This document shows, piece after piece, positions 24,141 through 33,331 of a stretch of DNA of 58,438 nucleotides. The notes beneath the pieces are model-generated. The model did not search any database. It worked only from the letters and a program-made list of their open reading frames with translations, and was not told where the DNA came from. The translations under genes and the position numbers were made by a program. The stretch's first letter is position 1, and every line of letters begins with the position of its first letter. The DNA comes from Clostridia bacterium (lineage in GTDB: Bacteria > Bacillota > Clostridia > Oscillospirales > Acutalibacteraceae), in NCBI GenBank assembly GCA_017416765.1, contig JAFQBE010000001.1, forward strand, positions 1 through 58,438, in the 5' to 3' direction.

Positions 24141-24710
24141 TTAATATTTAAAATGCACGTCGCTGTCGCAAAGTTTTGGTGCTGCAGCGTCCTTTGCGGA
24201 AAGCTGCGGATTTTCAACACCCCAGTCAATTGAAAAAGCGGGGTCGTTGTATGCAATGCTGCGGTCTGCCGAGGGTTCGTAGAAATTATCGGTTTTGTAC
24301 ATTACCTCTACTTCGTCGGTAAGTGTTACAAAGCCGTGAAGAAAGCCCTTTGGAATAAAAAGCTGGCGCATATTTTCAGCAGAAAGCTCAACCTTTATCC
24401 ACTTCATGTATGTGGGTGAATTCTCTCTTATATCAACAATTACATCAGCTATTACGCCTTTTGTGCAGGTAATCAGCTTTGCCTGTGCATGAGGGTCAAG
24501 CTGACAGTGTAAACCGCGGACTGTACCTTTTTGTGCAGAGTAGGAACGGTTATCCTGAACAAAGTCGGCTGTGATACCTAAAGCCTCGTATTTGCGCTTT
24601 GAGTAGCTTTCGTAAAACCAACCTCTTGCATCGCCGAATACAGCGGGCTCAACGATTATTGCGCCGTCAAGCTCGGTTTTAACCGCCGTCAGCGTGTTAT
24701 TCGGGGTCAT
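24141..24710 (-). CDS. rfbC: dTDP-4-dehydrorhamnose 3,5-epimerase
   Basis: 189 residues from ATG 24710, which follows GAGGAGAG; it overlaps the end of rmlA by 14 bases. The cupin shows [40 protein letters not shown] (catalytic His in the RGLHCQ region), [14 protein letters not shown] and SIDWG near the C terminus, all typical of RmlC. Slightly long loops aside, it is full length. Confidence 0.93.
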   Translation of the reverse strand: MTPNNTLTAVKTELDGAIIVEPAVFGDARGWFYESYSKRKYEALGITADFVQDNRSYSAQKGTVRGLHCQLDPHAQAKLITCTKGVIADVIVDIRENSPTYMKWIKVELSAENMRQLFIPKGFLHGFVTLTDEVEVMYKTDNFYEPSADRSIAYNDPAFSIDWGVENPQLSAKDAAAPKLCDSDVHFKY

Positions 24711-25650
24711 ATATATTCTCTCCTCTGCCCCAGATGGGTCTTTCATTGGTGCGGTTTGATTTTGAATAAAGTATTCTGCCCTCGGCTACGCGCTGCAAGT
24801 GCTGACCGTAGGGGGATTTGCCGTATTTTGCGGCGGAATCAAGCAGCTGCTTTTTGGAAATCCAGCGCATGTTATATGCAATTTCTTCAAGGGCAGAAAT
24901 CTGTATGCCCTGAAGCTGTTCAATAGTGCGGATAAAGTTAGCCGCTTCCATGAGTGAATCAACCGTGCCGGTATCAAGCCATGCAAAGCCGCGGCCCATA
25001 AGCTTTACATCAAGCTCGCCGTTTTCAAGATATATTCTGTTTATATCTGTGATTTCAAGCTCGCCGCGTTTGCTGGGCTTGAGCGATTTTGCGTATTCAA
25101 CAACACGGTTATCGTAGAAATAAAGACCTGTTACCGCATAGTTGGATTTGGGAACTTCGGGCTTTTCTTCAATAGAAACGGGCTTGCCTTGTTCATCAAA
25201 CTCAACTACACCGAACGCATTGGGATTTTCAACATAGTAGCCGAAAATGGTGGCGCGTTTGTTGTTTGCCGCGGCATTGCGCAGCATTGTTCCAAGACCG
25301 TTGCCGTAAAAAATATTATCGCCCAGAACCATGGCTACATCATCGTCACCGATAAAATCTTCGCCTATAATGAATGCCTGCGCAAGCCCTTCAGGCTTTT
25401 CCTGAACTGCGTAGGAAAGCTTGAGTCCGAACATTGAACCGTCACCCATGAGTGCTTCAAATTTCGGAGTATCCTGCGGGGTGGAAATAATAAGTATTTC
25501 GCGTATGCCTGCAAGCATAAGGGTTGAAAGCGGATAATATATCATCGGTTTGTCATAAACCGGAAGAAGCTGTTTACTTGTTACCATAGTCAGCGGGTAA
25601 AGCCTTGTGCCTGAACCGCCTGCAAGGACTATGCCTTTCAAATCGTTCAC
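24697..25650 (-). CDS. rfbA: Glucose-1-phosphate thymidylyltransferase
   Basis: 317 residues. [20 protein letters not shown] and [16 protein letters not shown] are the nucleotide-binding start, [11 protein letters not shown] and [15 protein letters not shown] are RmlA signatures. It makes dTDP-glucose. GTG 25650 follows GAAAGG; an internal TTG nine bases downstream is an alternative. The C-terminal 24 residues (from about 294) extend beyond the usual end. The rmlB gene for the next step is not in this window. Confidence 0.93.
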   Translation of the reverse strand: MNDLKGIVLAGGSGTRLYPLTMVTSKQLLPVYDKPMIYYPLSTLMLAGIREILIISTPQDTPKFEALMGDGSMFGLKLSYAVQEKPEGLAQAFIIGEDFIGDDDVAMVLGDNIFYGNGLGTMLRNAAANNKRATIFGYYVENPNAFGVVEFDEQGKPVSIEEKPEVPKSNYAVTGLYFYDNRVVEYAKSLKPSKRGELEITDINRIYLENGELDVKLMGRGFAWLDTGTVDSLMEAANFIRTIEQLQGIQISALEEIAYNMRWISKKQLLDSAAKYGKSPYGQHLQRVAEGRILYSKSNRTNERPIWGRGENIYDPE

Positions 25651-25710
25651 TTTCCTTTCGGTAGTAAAAATATGTAATTCAGGTAGTGTTTAGCATAGCA
25701 AACTAATCAT

Positions 25711-25739
25711 AATATACTACTTTTCTTGCATTTCGTCAA
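25711..25739 (-). promoter_or_regulatory. Promoter of the rml operon
   Basis: In complement: TTGACG (25739-25734), 17 bases, TATATT (25716-25711). Confidence 0.75.
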
Positions 25740-25796
25740 CACTTGAGCGGATTAGTTAAAACATTGTTCATTATTTGATTTGATTTTTTAACGCAT

Positions 25797-25825
25797 TTGA
25801 CCGCTTGAAAAGTATGTGATATAAT
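25797..25825 (+). promoter_or_regulatory. Promoter of the small Cys-rich gene
   Basis: TTGACC (25797-25802), 17 bases, TATAAT (25820-25825). Confidence 0.75.
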
Positions 25826-25860
25826 ACTTTCATAACACATTGAAAAGGGGATACGGGCAA

Positions 25861-26034
25861 ATGAAAATGTGCGAAGACTGCCTGAATTTTGAGTGCAATG
25901 AAGAAACAGGCGAGAACGAATGTATAGTTGATATGGATATGGACGATACGGAAAGATATATCGGCGGCGGTATGAAAAACTGCCCGTATTTTATGATTAA
26001 TGATGAGTATGCAATAGTCAGGAAACAGAATTAA
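25861..26034 (+). CDS. Small Cys-rich protein (DUF6472-like)
   Basis: 57 residues, MKMCEDCLNFECNEETGENE, then a DMDMDDTERYIGG acidic segment and CPYF, ending in EYAIVRKQN. Cys at about 4, 7, 12, 21 and 41 could bind zinc or iron. The pattern matches, from memory, the DUF6472 family common in Clostridia. ATG 25861 is about 10 bases after AAAGGGG. It has its own promoter and a strong terminator, so it is monocistronic. Confidence 0.75.
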   Translation: MKMCEDCLNFECNEETGENECIVDMDMDDTERYIGGGMKNCPYFMINDEYAIVRKQN

Positions 26035-26045
26035 TTATGTATTAC

Positions 26046-26074
26046 ATTGCGGCTTTTACAGCCGCAATTTTTTT
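26046..26074 (+). terminator. Intrinsic terminator
   Basis: ATTGCGGCT (26046-26054) pairs with AGCCGCAAT (26060-26068), then a T-run. Confidence 0.9.
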
Positions 26075-26121
26075 GTTTACTGTTATGTTTCGGTTTTGTT
26101 ATAATAAAATATATAATTTTG

Positions 26122-26150
26122 TTGAAATATATTGTTATAGGTGTTATAAT
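26122..26150 (+). promoter_or_regulatory. Promoter of the surface-glycan operon
   Basis: TTGAAA (26122-26127), 17 bases, TATAAT (26145-26150), with ACGGAGG before ATG 26183. Confidence 0.75.
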
Positions 26151-26182
26151 TTAACTGTATATATTTTTACGGAGGTTTTTAT

Positions 26183-26956
26183 ATGAAGGTTGTAATTCTT
26201 GCAGGCGGTTTCGGCACACGAATCAGCGAGGAAAGCCATCTCAAACCCAAGCCCATGATTGAAATCGGCGGTATGCCTATACTCTGGCACATAATGAAAA
26301 CCTATTCTCATTTCGGATATAACGAGTTTATAATCTGCTGCGGATATATGCAGCATTCGATAAAGGAATTTTTTGCAGATTATTTCCTGCACAGAAGTGA
26401 TGTCACCTTTGATTTTTCAAACGGTGGCGAAATGACCGTACACAACAATTTCTCTGAGCCGTGGAAGGTTACGCTTGTTGATACGGGGCTTAACACCATG
26501 ACGGGCGGCAGAGTAAAGCGCGTCCAGAAGTATATAGGTGACGAAACATTTATGCTGACCTACGGTGACGGTGTGGCCGATGTTGATATCAACAAGTTGG
26601 TGGAATACCATAAATCACAGGGAAGAATGGCTACACTTACTGCAATACGTTTAAGTCAGCGCTTTGGCGTAATTGATATTGATGATACCGATGCCGTGCG
26701 CGAATTCCGCGAGAAGACAGCACAGGACGGCGGCTTTATCAACGGCGGCTTTATGGTGCTTGAACCTGAAATTTTCAACCTTATTGAAGGCGATGCAACG
26801 GTATTTGAAAAATATCCGCTTGAACAGGCAGCAAAATCGGGTCAGCTCGGTGCATACAAGCACGAAGGCTTCTGGCAGTGCATGGATACCTTGCGCGATA
26901 AACAGCTGCTCGAAAAGCTCTGGGCAGAAAATACAGCTCCTTGGAAACTGTGGTGA
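26183..26956 (+). CDS. rfbF: Glucose-1-phosphate cytidylyltransferase
   Basis: 257 residues. VVILAGGFGTRISEESHLKP is the CTP/sugar-phosphate site characteristic of RfbF rather than RmlA, with KPKPMIEIGG, TYGDGVADVDI and FWQCMDTLRDK. It makes CDP-glucose, the entry to CDP-deoxysugars (abequose, paratose, tyvelose, ascarylose). It is the first gene of a nine-gene rightward operon and rfbG follows after 5 bases. Confidence 0.95.
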   Translation: MKVVILAGGFGTRISEESHLKPKPMIEIGGMPILWHIMKTYSHFGYNEFIICCGYMQHSIKEFFADYFLHRSDVTFDFSNGGEMTVHNNFSEPWKVTLVDTGLNTMTGGRVKRVQKYIGDETFMLTYGDGVADVDINKLVEYHKSQGRMATLTAIRLSQRFGVIDIDDTDAVREFREKTAQDGGFINGGFMVLEPEIFNLIEGDATVFEKYPLEQAAKSGQLGAYKHEGFWQCMDTLRDKQLLEKLWAENTAPWKLW

Positions 26957-26961
26957 GAATT

Positions 26962-28014
26962 ATGTTGGATTTGAATTTTTATAAGGACAAGCGTGTGCTT
27001 ATAACCGGTCATACCGGTTTTAAAGGTGCGTGGCTGAGCAGAATATTAATAAATGCAGGTGCGCGTGTTACGGGCTATTCCCTGCAGCCGCCGACTTCGC
27101 CGAGCCTTTTTGAAGCGGCGGATATTGCCGAGGGTATGAATTCGGTTATAGCCGATGTGCGTGATTTTGATAAAATGAAGGCTGTGTTTGATGAAGCACA
27201 GCCTGAAATTGTTTTTCACCTTGCTGCACAGCCCATTGTTCTGACTTCGTATGAACAGCCAAAATACACCTATGAAACAAATGTTATGGGGACTGTAAAT
27301 CTTCTTGAATGTGTTCGCCTTTGTCCGAGCGTTAAGTCCGTACTCAATGTTACAACCGATAAGGTTTATGAAAATAACGAAAGTGGCACACCCATGAAAG
27401 AGGGTGAACCGCTTGACGGCTTTGACCCGTATTCCAATTCAAAATCCTGCTCTGAGCTTGTTACTCACAGCTACAAGCGTTCGTTTTTTGATAAGGCAGG
27501 TATAGCTGTATCTACCGCAAGAGCGGGCAATGTAATTGGAGGCGGGGATTTTGCGGACAACCGCATTATTCCCGATTGCGTTCGTGCCGCAACAGCGGGG
27601 AAAAATGTAATTATACGCAACCCCAATTCCGTCAGACCGTATCAGCATGTACTCGAACCGCTCTATGTTTATCTCATGATAGCGGCGGCACAGTATAACG
27701 ATTTTTCATATGCAGGCTACTACAATGTTGGTCCGAATGAAAGCGACTGCCTGACAACTGGAGAGCTTGCAACTTATTTCTGCAACAGCTGGGGCAACGG
27801 TCAGGGCTATGAAGTACTCAATAAAGAAGGTCCGCATGAAGCGAATTTCCTTCGACTTGATTGTACAAAGCTGAAAACGGTTTTTGATTGGCAGCCTAAA
27901 TGGAATGCAAAAACAGCTGTTGAAAAAACGGTTGAGTGGACTAAAGTCTGGGCAGCGGGCGGAAACTGCAAAGTAAAGCTTGATGAGCAGATAAATGAAT
28001 TTTTTATTTCTTAA
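26962..28014 (+). CDS. rfbG: CDP-glucose 4,6-dehydratase
   Basis: 350 residues. LITGHTGFKGAWLSRIL is the NAD site, VTTDKVYEN supplies Thr, DPYSNSKSCSEL the Tyr-x3-Lys set, RAGNVIGGGDFADNRIIPD and RPYQHVLEPL are RfbG hallmarks. It converts CDP-glucose to CDP-4-keto-6-deoxyglucose. ATG 26962 is preferred over the TTG at 26941, which lies inside the rfbF tail. Together with rfbF and rfbH it defines a CDP-deoxysugar pathway. Confidence 0.95.
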   Translation: MLDLNFYKDKRVLITGHTGFKGAWLSRILINAGARVTGYSLQPPTSPSLFEAADIAEGMNSVIADVRDFDKMKAVFDEAQPEIVFHLAAQPIVLTSYEQPKYTYETNVMGTVNLLECVRLCPSVKSVLNVTTDKVYENNESGTPMKEGEPLDGFDPYSNSKSCSELVTHSYKRSFFDKAGIAVSTARAGNVIGGGDFADNRIIPDCVRAATAGKNVIIRNPNSVRPYQHVLEPLYVYLMIAAAQYNDFSYAGYYNVGPNESDCLTTGELATYFCNSWGNGQGYEVLNKEGPHEANFLRLDCTKLKTVFDWQPKWNAKTAVEKTVEWTKVWAAGGNCKVKLDEQINEFFIS

Positions 28015-28039
28015 AGGATTTAATAATGAGGATAGAATA

Positions 28040-29710
28040 ATGTTGGTTAAAAGAAGTGGCGGTAGTAGTTTATTTAATGATATTATAGAATATTTTAAAA
28101 ATATCCCTTATATTGTTGCAGTTTTGGTTGCAACAATAAGCTCATATCTATTTTTTGTTACTCACTATTCAGTCAGTATCGATGATTTATCACGTGAAAG
28201 ATATATTCTTGATGGTTATATTGCTGCTCAGGGAAGGTTTAGTGGTAGTATTATTGCTTGCGTTTTTGATTTGTTTGATGTAGATACAGGGCTTATGGAA
28301 ATGTTAGGTATTTTTTTTCTGTTGCTTTCAGCGATGGTTTTTTGTGTGTGTTTTGATAAGCTCTATAAAACTGAAAACAAAATACCGCAGATTTTGTTTT
28401 CATGTTTTTTAATTACATATCCCTTACATGCAGAGATTTTTGTTTATACCGGATGTACGCTTTCTGTAGGATTTGGTTTCTTTTTGGTTTCTGTTTCATT
28501 ATGGATTATTGAAAATAGTTTAGAGACGGCTGGAGATGAGAAGTTTGGCTTCAAGTCAATAAAAAAATTTGTTTTGCCGACATTATTTTTGATGTTTGTT
28601 ACATCTTGGTATGAATCAGTTCTATGCGTTTATTTTGGCGCAGTTTTTGCTTTGATCGGGTTGAAAATGTTTTCTTATAATGATAAAGAAAAATTTACTT
28701 TTCGTAGATTTGTATTGTATGGAATTCATTTTGCAAAACCTTTATGTGTGGCAGTCATATTGGAATTTATTATTCAAAAAGTAATTATTGGAATTATAGA
28801 TTTGGATATCTATAATTTTGCAGCAAATAAAGCAACTTTATTGGTTGATTTTTCTTGGTCGAATATTGTTTTGATGATTCGTAGCATTGCATCGTATTGG
28901 GTATTGCCTGTATTTTATTATTTGCCAATTACTGTATTTGCAATCAGTGTAATTGTTGGTGTAATATGTTTTTTAGCTATAAGTGTATGGAATAAAGACT
29001 TTAAATATATACTTGTTTTTGCAGGTCTGATTTTAAGCACAGCAATACTTACAGTATTAAGGTTAGGTGCAGCTGATTACAGAATCAGTCAGCCTGTAGC
29101 TTTTTTTGTAGCTTTTATGGTGTTTATGGTGCTGATCTTGTTATATGAAAATAAAAAAAGATTGTTCATTGTTTTGAGAAAAATAGTTGTTGCTGTTTTA
29201 ATAATTGTTTGTATTAATCAGATAACGGAATTGAATTATTGGTTTAATTTGGAAGATATTAAGTACCAGAACGAAAAAGCAACAGTGCAACAAATTGCTA
29301 ATAAATTAGACACAGAATATGATACCGAAAAACCGGTTGTTTTTGTTGGTAAGTATTATGTGGGGGACTATGTAGAAGAAAAAGTGGTAATTCAGGAAGG
29401 TACCTTTGCATATAAACTTTGGAAGCTTTTTTTTGATGGAAATGGCGAGAAAATGTACAGGAGAATACCACAGACTATATGCTTGCCCTATATAACATGG
29501 GCGGTTGACGCTTTTGGCGAAGTTAACACAGAACTGCTAAAGTTATTTTCATACCTTGGATATGATTATATTCAGGGAACAAAAGAAATGTATGAAGATG
29601 CCTTAATAAAGGCAGAGAATAAACCGGCATGGCCAAAAAATGGCAGTATATCGGATGAGGACGAATACATTTTAGTCAATTTCGGTATTGAACCGGCAAA
29701 GGCAGAATAA
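28040..29710 (+). CDS. GtrII-like polytopic membrane glucosyltransferase
   Basis: 556 residues with about 10 hydrophobic segments, an early acidic loop SIDDLSRERYILDGY and a long C-terminal extracytoplasmic domain from about 400. The layout and the early Asp-Asp fit the Glucos_trans_II (GtrII) family, which uses undecaprenyl-phosphate-sugar to decorate a polymer outside the membrane. GtrB-like at 34238 in the same operon would supply the lipid-linked sugar. Codon choice is visibly more AT-rich than in its neighbours, suggesting separate acquisition. The start is set to ATG 28040; the preceding frame overlaps rfbG. Confidence 0.75.
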   Translation: MLVKRSGGSSLFNDIIEYFKNIPYIVAVLVATISSYLFFVTHYSVSIDDLSRERYILDGYIAAQGRFSGSIIACVFDLFDVDTGLMEMLGIFFLLLSAMVFCVCFDKLYKTENKIPQILFSCFLITYPLHAEIFVYTGCTLSVGFGFFLVSVSLWIIENSLETAGDEKFGFKSIKKFVLPTLFLMFVTSWYESVLCVYFGAVFALIGLKMFSYNDKEKFTFRRFVLYGIHFAKPLCVAVILEFIIQKVIIGIIDLDIYNFAANKATLLVDFSWSNIVLMIRSIASYWVLPVFYYLPITVFAISVIVGVICFLAISVWNKDFKYILVFAGLILSTAILTVLRLGAADYRISQPVAFFVAFMVFMVLILLYENKKRLFIVLRKIVVAVLIIVCINQITELNYWFNLEDIKYQNEKATVQQIANKLDTEYDTEKPVVFVGKYYVGDYVEEKVVIQEGTFAYKLWKLFFDGNGEKMYRRIPQTICLPYITWAVDAFGEVNTELLKLFSYLGYDYIQGTKEMYEDALIKAENKPAWPKNGSISDEDEYILVNFGIEPAKAE

Positions 29711-29742
29711 TACAGCTTATATTTAGGAAAGGTAAAGTTTTA

Positions 29743-30951
29743 ATGCAGGTGCAGAAGAAGTTTGCAACGGATTTTATATGGAGTATCGCCGCATTGGTTA
29801 CAATGAACGGTGTACTTCAGGTTCTGGTTTATCCGCTGCTTAACCGCCATATGGGCGAGGCTGCCTTCGGCAATGTGCTTTATGTACTTGGAATACTGGC
29901 AGTTATTGCGCCTTCTGTAGGACTGGCGGCGAATAACATACGGCTTGTTGAAGGCAGGGACAAAACGGTTTTAAATGCAGATTTGCTTTTGGCTATGCTG
30001 CCGCAGCTGGTCGTGCTGGGTATTGCTTTTTTTGCTGTTTGTAAAGGTTATCTGGTCGGTGCTGTCGATTTCATTATGGCGGCATTACTTGTTGTGCTGA
30101 CAACACTTCGCTATTACGGTGATGTTGAATACCGTATGACGCTGAATTACAAAGGCTATTTTATATACTATCTTGTTCTGTCAATCGGATATACTTCAGG
30201 TGCTTTGCTTTATCCGCTGACTAAAAGCTGGATTTTGTGTTTCCTGCTTGGAGAAGCGGCAGTGTGGCTGCTTCTTGTGTTAAAAGGGCATGTTTATAAG
30301 CCTTTGCTTAAATCTGAAAACACAGTGCATATCAGCAAAAAGGTGCTGACACTTGCTGTTTCATATCTGCTTTTGAATGCAGTACTCAATCTGGACAGAG
30401 TGCTTTTGCAGCACCTCATAGATTCTTCAACCGTTACGGTTTATTATGTTGCATCGTTGCTTGGCAAAACGGCGGCTTTGCTCGTCGGTCCGCTAAACGG
30501 CGTGGTAATAGGCTACCTTACTAAGGGCAAAACAAAGCCTATAACTCAAAAAAGCTTTTTGCTGGTTTCGGGCGGTATATTTGCTGCGGGTGCAGTGCTG
30601 TATCTCGGAATTACTGTTGTTATGCCGATTTTTGTTAAGCTGCTTTATCCCGAAATTTATACTGAAGTCATGGCTGTTTCGGCTCTTGCCAATCTGTCGC
30701 AGATTATCTGTTTTGCTTCGAGTCTGCTGCTGACTATTATGCTGACCTTCTGCAGCGAAAAATGGCAGCTTGCAATTCAGGTGCTGTATGCCGTATCTTT
30801 TCTTGGATTAGCCTTATTTATGACAAAACAAAACGGCGTACAGGGATTTGTTCTTGCAAGCCTTGCTGCAAATACCTTGCGTTTTGTATTTACGGCAGTC
30901 ACGGGTATAACTGTTCTGATTAAAAAAACCAAAAAGGGGAGTGTGGCATGA
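29743..30951 (+). CDS. Polysaccharide flippase (Wzx/MATE-like)
   Basis: 402 residues with about 12 membrane helices. The start KKFATDFIWSIAALVTMNGVLQ and the segment NLDRVLLQHLIDSSTVTVYY resemble Wzx-type oligosaccharide flippases of the MOP superfamily. It would move an undecaprenyl-linked repeat unit across the membrane. It overlaps the next gene by 4 bases (ATGA), so the two are translationally coupled. No Wzy-like polymerase is evident, unless the GtrII-like protein takes that role. Confidence 0.8.
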   Translation: MQVQKKFATDFIWSIAALVTMNGVLQVLVYPLLNRHMGEAAFGNVLYVLGILAVIAPSVGLAANNIRLVEGRDKTVLNADLLLAMLPQLVVLGIAFFAVCKGYLVGAVDFIMAALLVVLTTLRYYGDVEYRMTLNYKGYFIYYLVLSIGYTSGALLYPLTKSWILCFLLGEAAVWLLLVLKGHVYKPLLKSENTVHISKKVLTLAVSYLLLNAVLNLDRVLLQHLIDSSTVTVYYVASLLGKTAALLVGPLNGVVIGYLTKGKTKPITQKSFLLVSGGIFAAGAVLYLGITVVMPIFVKLLYPEIYTEVMAVSALANLSQIICFASSLLLTIMLTFCSEKWQLAIQVLYAVSFLGLALFMTKQNGVQGFVLASLAANTLRFVFTAVTGITVLIKKTKKGSVA

Positions 30952-31985
30952 AATACGGCAGACTTGTTTTTTCGAGAGAGTTTGTATCCTCTTCAACCGT
31001 GTGCAACGTGGGCGATTTTGTGCAGACACTTGCCATTGATTTGATTTATGAAGAAATGGGAATAAAAAAAGAAGATACTGTTGATATTCCGTTTCAGGAT
31101 TTGTCAAGCTATAAGGGAGAAAAGGTTATTTTGCCGCTCAACGGCTATTTTTACTATAACCGCGAATATCCGTCTTTTCCGACTTCGGCAGATATAATTC
31201 CTGTTTTTCTTGGTTTATATACAACTTCTTCCAAATATTTGCAAAATACTTCTTTTTGGAAAAAAGCAGGGGTTATAGGGTGCAGGGACGAAGCAACTTA
31301 TAATGCTGTAAAAAAGCACGGATATGATGCGTATTTAACAGGGTGTATGACTGTGCTTTTCCCAAAGCGCGAAAAAGAACCCGAAAACGCAAAGGTGTTT
31401 ATAGTTGATGCACATCCGTCAATTGATGAATATATACCCGAAGAAATAAAGAAGAATGCCGAGTATATCTCGCACGAAATAACGGTTAACGATGCCCAAA
31501 GTGTTGCCGAGCTTTCAAAACAGTGCGAAGCGGCAACCCGCCGTGTGTACGAGCGTTACCGTGATGAAGCGGCACTTGTAATAACTTCAAGGCTTCATTG
31601 CGCAGGACCGTGTATGGCTATGGGTATACCTGTTATACTGGTCAGGGATTCTTTTGATGAGCGCTACGGCTGGATTGACAGGTATCTGCATTTGTATACC
31701 CCCGAAGAATTTGGTAAAATTAATTGGAACCCAAAACCGGTTGACATTGAAGATAAGAAAAAAGAAATTAAGGCAATGGCTATGTCGCTTATTAAGCGTG
31801 AGGCGGACAGAGAGTTGCTTGAAAATATACACGAGTTTTATATGGCGCGTGACAAAAAGGATTTGTCCGCATCGCTTATGGTTAGGGGCTATCTGTGGCT
31901 TTCGCAGTACTGTCCCGGGCTTGCAAGCTTTATAAGGACCAAAGTGCTTGTTCGCTTTACAATAGCAGGTAAAACAAAGAAATAA
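30948..31985 (+). CDS. Polysaccharide pyruvyltransferase family protein
   Basis: 345 residues. The C-terminal domain has ALVITSRLHCAGPCMAMGIPVILVRD, the family signature, and the N terminus NVGDFVQTLAIDLIY fits the GT-B-like fold. CsaB/WcaK-type members transfer pyruvate ketals from PEP to sugars; others in glycan operons have unknown donors. It would modify the repeat unit before export. It starts inside the flippase stop codon. Confidence 0.82.
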   Translation: MKYGRLVFSREFVSSSTVCNVGDFVQTLAIDLIYEEMGIKKEDTVDIPFQDLSSYKGEKVILPLNGYFYYNREYPSFPTSADIIPVFLGLYTTSSKYLQNTSFWKKAGVIGCRDEATYNAVKKHGYDAYLTGCMTVLFPKREKEPENAKVFIVDAHPSIDEYIPEEIKKNAEYISHEITVNDAQSVAELSKQCEAATRRVYERYRDEAALVITSRLHCAGPCMAMGIPVILVRDSFDERYGWIDRYLHLYTPEEFGKINWNPKPVDIEDKKKEIKAMAMSLIKREADRELLENIHEFYMARDKKDLSASLMVRGYLWLSQYCPGLASFIRTKVLVRFTIAGKTKK

Positions 31986-31999
31986 GAGGTTAAGATTTT

Positions 32000-33331
32000 A
32001 TGAAAACGGAAAATCAGGCAAGAGAAGAAATATTAAAGGCGGTAGCAGAGTACTGCGAAACCTACCATAACAACAAAAAGCCTTTTGAAGAGGGGCAGCG
32101 TATTCCGTATGCTTCGCGAGTATACGACAGCAGCGAAATGGTGAATCTTGTTGATTCCGCGCTTGAATTCTGGCTTACCGCGGGCAGATATACCGCACAG
32201 TTTGAAAAGGGGCTTGCAAAGTATCTGGGTGTGCGTTTTTGTGCGCTTGTAAATTCAGGTTCAAGTGCAAATTTGCTTGCGTTTATGACGCTGACTTCAC
32301 CTCTGCTCGGTGACAGAGCGGTTAAAAGAGGGGATGAGGTTATTACTGTTGCAGCAGGCTTTCCCACAACTGTCACCCCTGTGATTCAGTACGGTGCCGT
32401 GCCTGTTTTTGTTGATGTAACCATTCCTCAGTATAATATTGATGTTGCTCAGCTTGAAGCCGCTTTGAGTGAAAAAACAAAGGCTGTCATGATAGCGCAT
32501 ACACTCGGTAATCCCTTTGATATAAAAGCAGTTAAAGAGTTCTGCGATAAGCATAACCTTTGGCTGATTGAGGATAACTGTGATGCACTCGGTTCACGCT
32601 ATACTCTCGACGGTAAAGAGGGCTTTACCGGTACATTCGGCGACCTTGGCACATCGAGCTTTTATCCACCGCACCATATGACCATGGGTGAAGGCGGCGC
32701 TGTATATACAAACAATCCCCTTCTTTCAAAAATTATGCATTCAATGCGTGATTGGGGCAGAGATTGCTCATGCGCATCGGGTCAGGATAATCTCTGCGGT
32801 CACCGCTTTGACGGTCAGTATGGCGAACTGCCCTACGGTTACGACCATAAATATGTTTATTCGCACTTCGGTTATAACCTGAAAGCTACCGATTTGCAGG
32901 CAGCAGTCGGCTGCGCACAGCTTGAAAAATTTCCAGGCTTTGTTGAACGCAGAATACACAATTTCAACCGCCTGCGCAAGGCACTTGAATGCGTTGGGGA
33001 TAAGCTGATTCTGCCTGAAGCCTGTGAGAATTCAAGCCCAAGTTGGTTTGGCTTCCTGCTTACCTGTAAAGATGGTGTTGACCGTAAAAAGGTTGTACCC
33101 TTTATTGAAAGCAAGGGTGTGCAGACCCGTATGCTGTTTGCCGGCAACCTTACAAAGCACCCCTGCTTTGACGAAATGAGAAAAAGCGGTGAAGGCTACA
33201 GGGTAGTAGGTACACTTGAAAATACTGACAGAATTATGGCAGATACCTTCTGGGTAGGCGTTTACCCCGGTATGACCGATGAAATGATTGACTACATGGC
33301 TAAAACAATAATTGAGGCTGTTAATTCATGA
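32000..33331 (+). CDS. rfbH: CDP-4-keto-6-deoxyglucose 3-dehydrase (E1, RfbH)
   Basis: 443 residues, a DegT/AHBA-fold enzyme. The usual PLP lysine is replaced by His: SSFYPPHHMTMGEGG has His225 in that position, the E1 hallmark. Cys of DNCDALGS plus the CSCASGQDNLC set provide the unusual [2Fe-2S] ligands. With PMP it removes the 3-hydroxyl, giving 3,6-dideoxy sugars. The reaction needs an E3-type reductase, which is not seen in this window. GAGGT precedes ATG 32000, and the stop overlaps the next start by 4 bases. Confidence 0.95.
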   Translation: MKTENQAREEILKAVAEYCETYHNNKKPFEEGQRIPYASRVYDSSEMVNLVDSALEFWLTAGRYTAQFEKGLAKYLGVRFCALVNSGSSANLLAFMTLTSPLLGDRAVKRGDEVITVAAGFPTTVTPVIQYGAVPVFVDVTIPQYNIDVAQLEAALSEKTKAVMIAHTLGNPFDIKAVKEFCDKHNLWLIEDNCDALGSRYTLDGKEGFTGTFGDLGTSSFYPPHHMTMGEGGAVYTNNPLLSKIMHSMRDWGRDCSCASGQDNLCGHRFDGQYGELPYGYDHKYVYSHFGYNLKATDLQAAVGCAQLEKFPGFVERRIHNFNRLRKALECVGDKLILPEACENSSPSWFGFLLTCKDGVDRKKVVPFIESKGVQTRMLFAGNLTKHPCFDEMRKSGEGYRVVGTLENTDRIMADTFWVGVYPGMTDEMIDYMAKTIIEAVNS

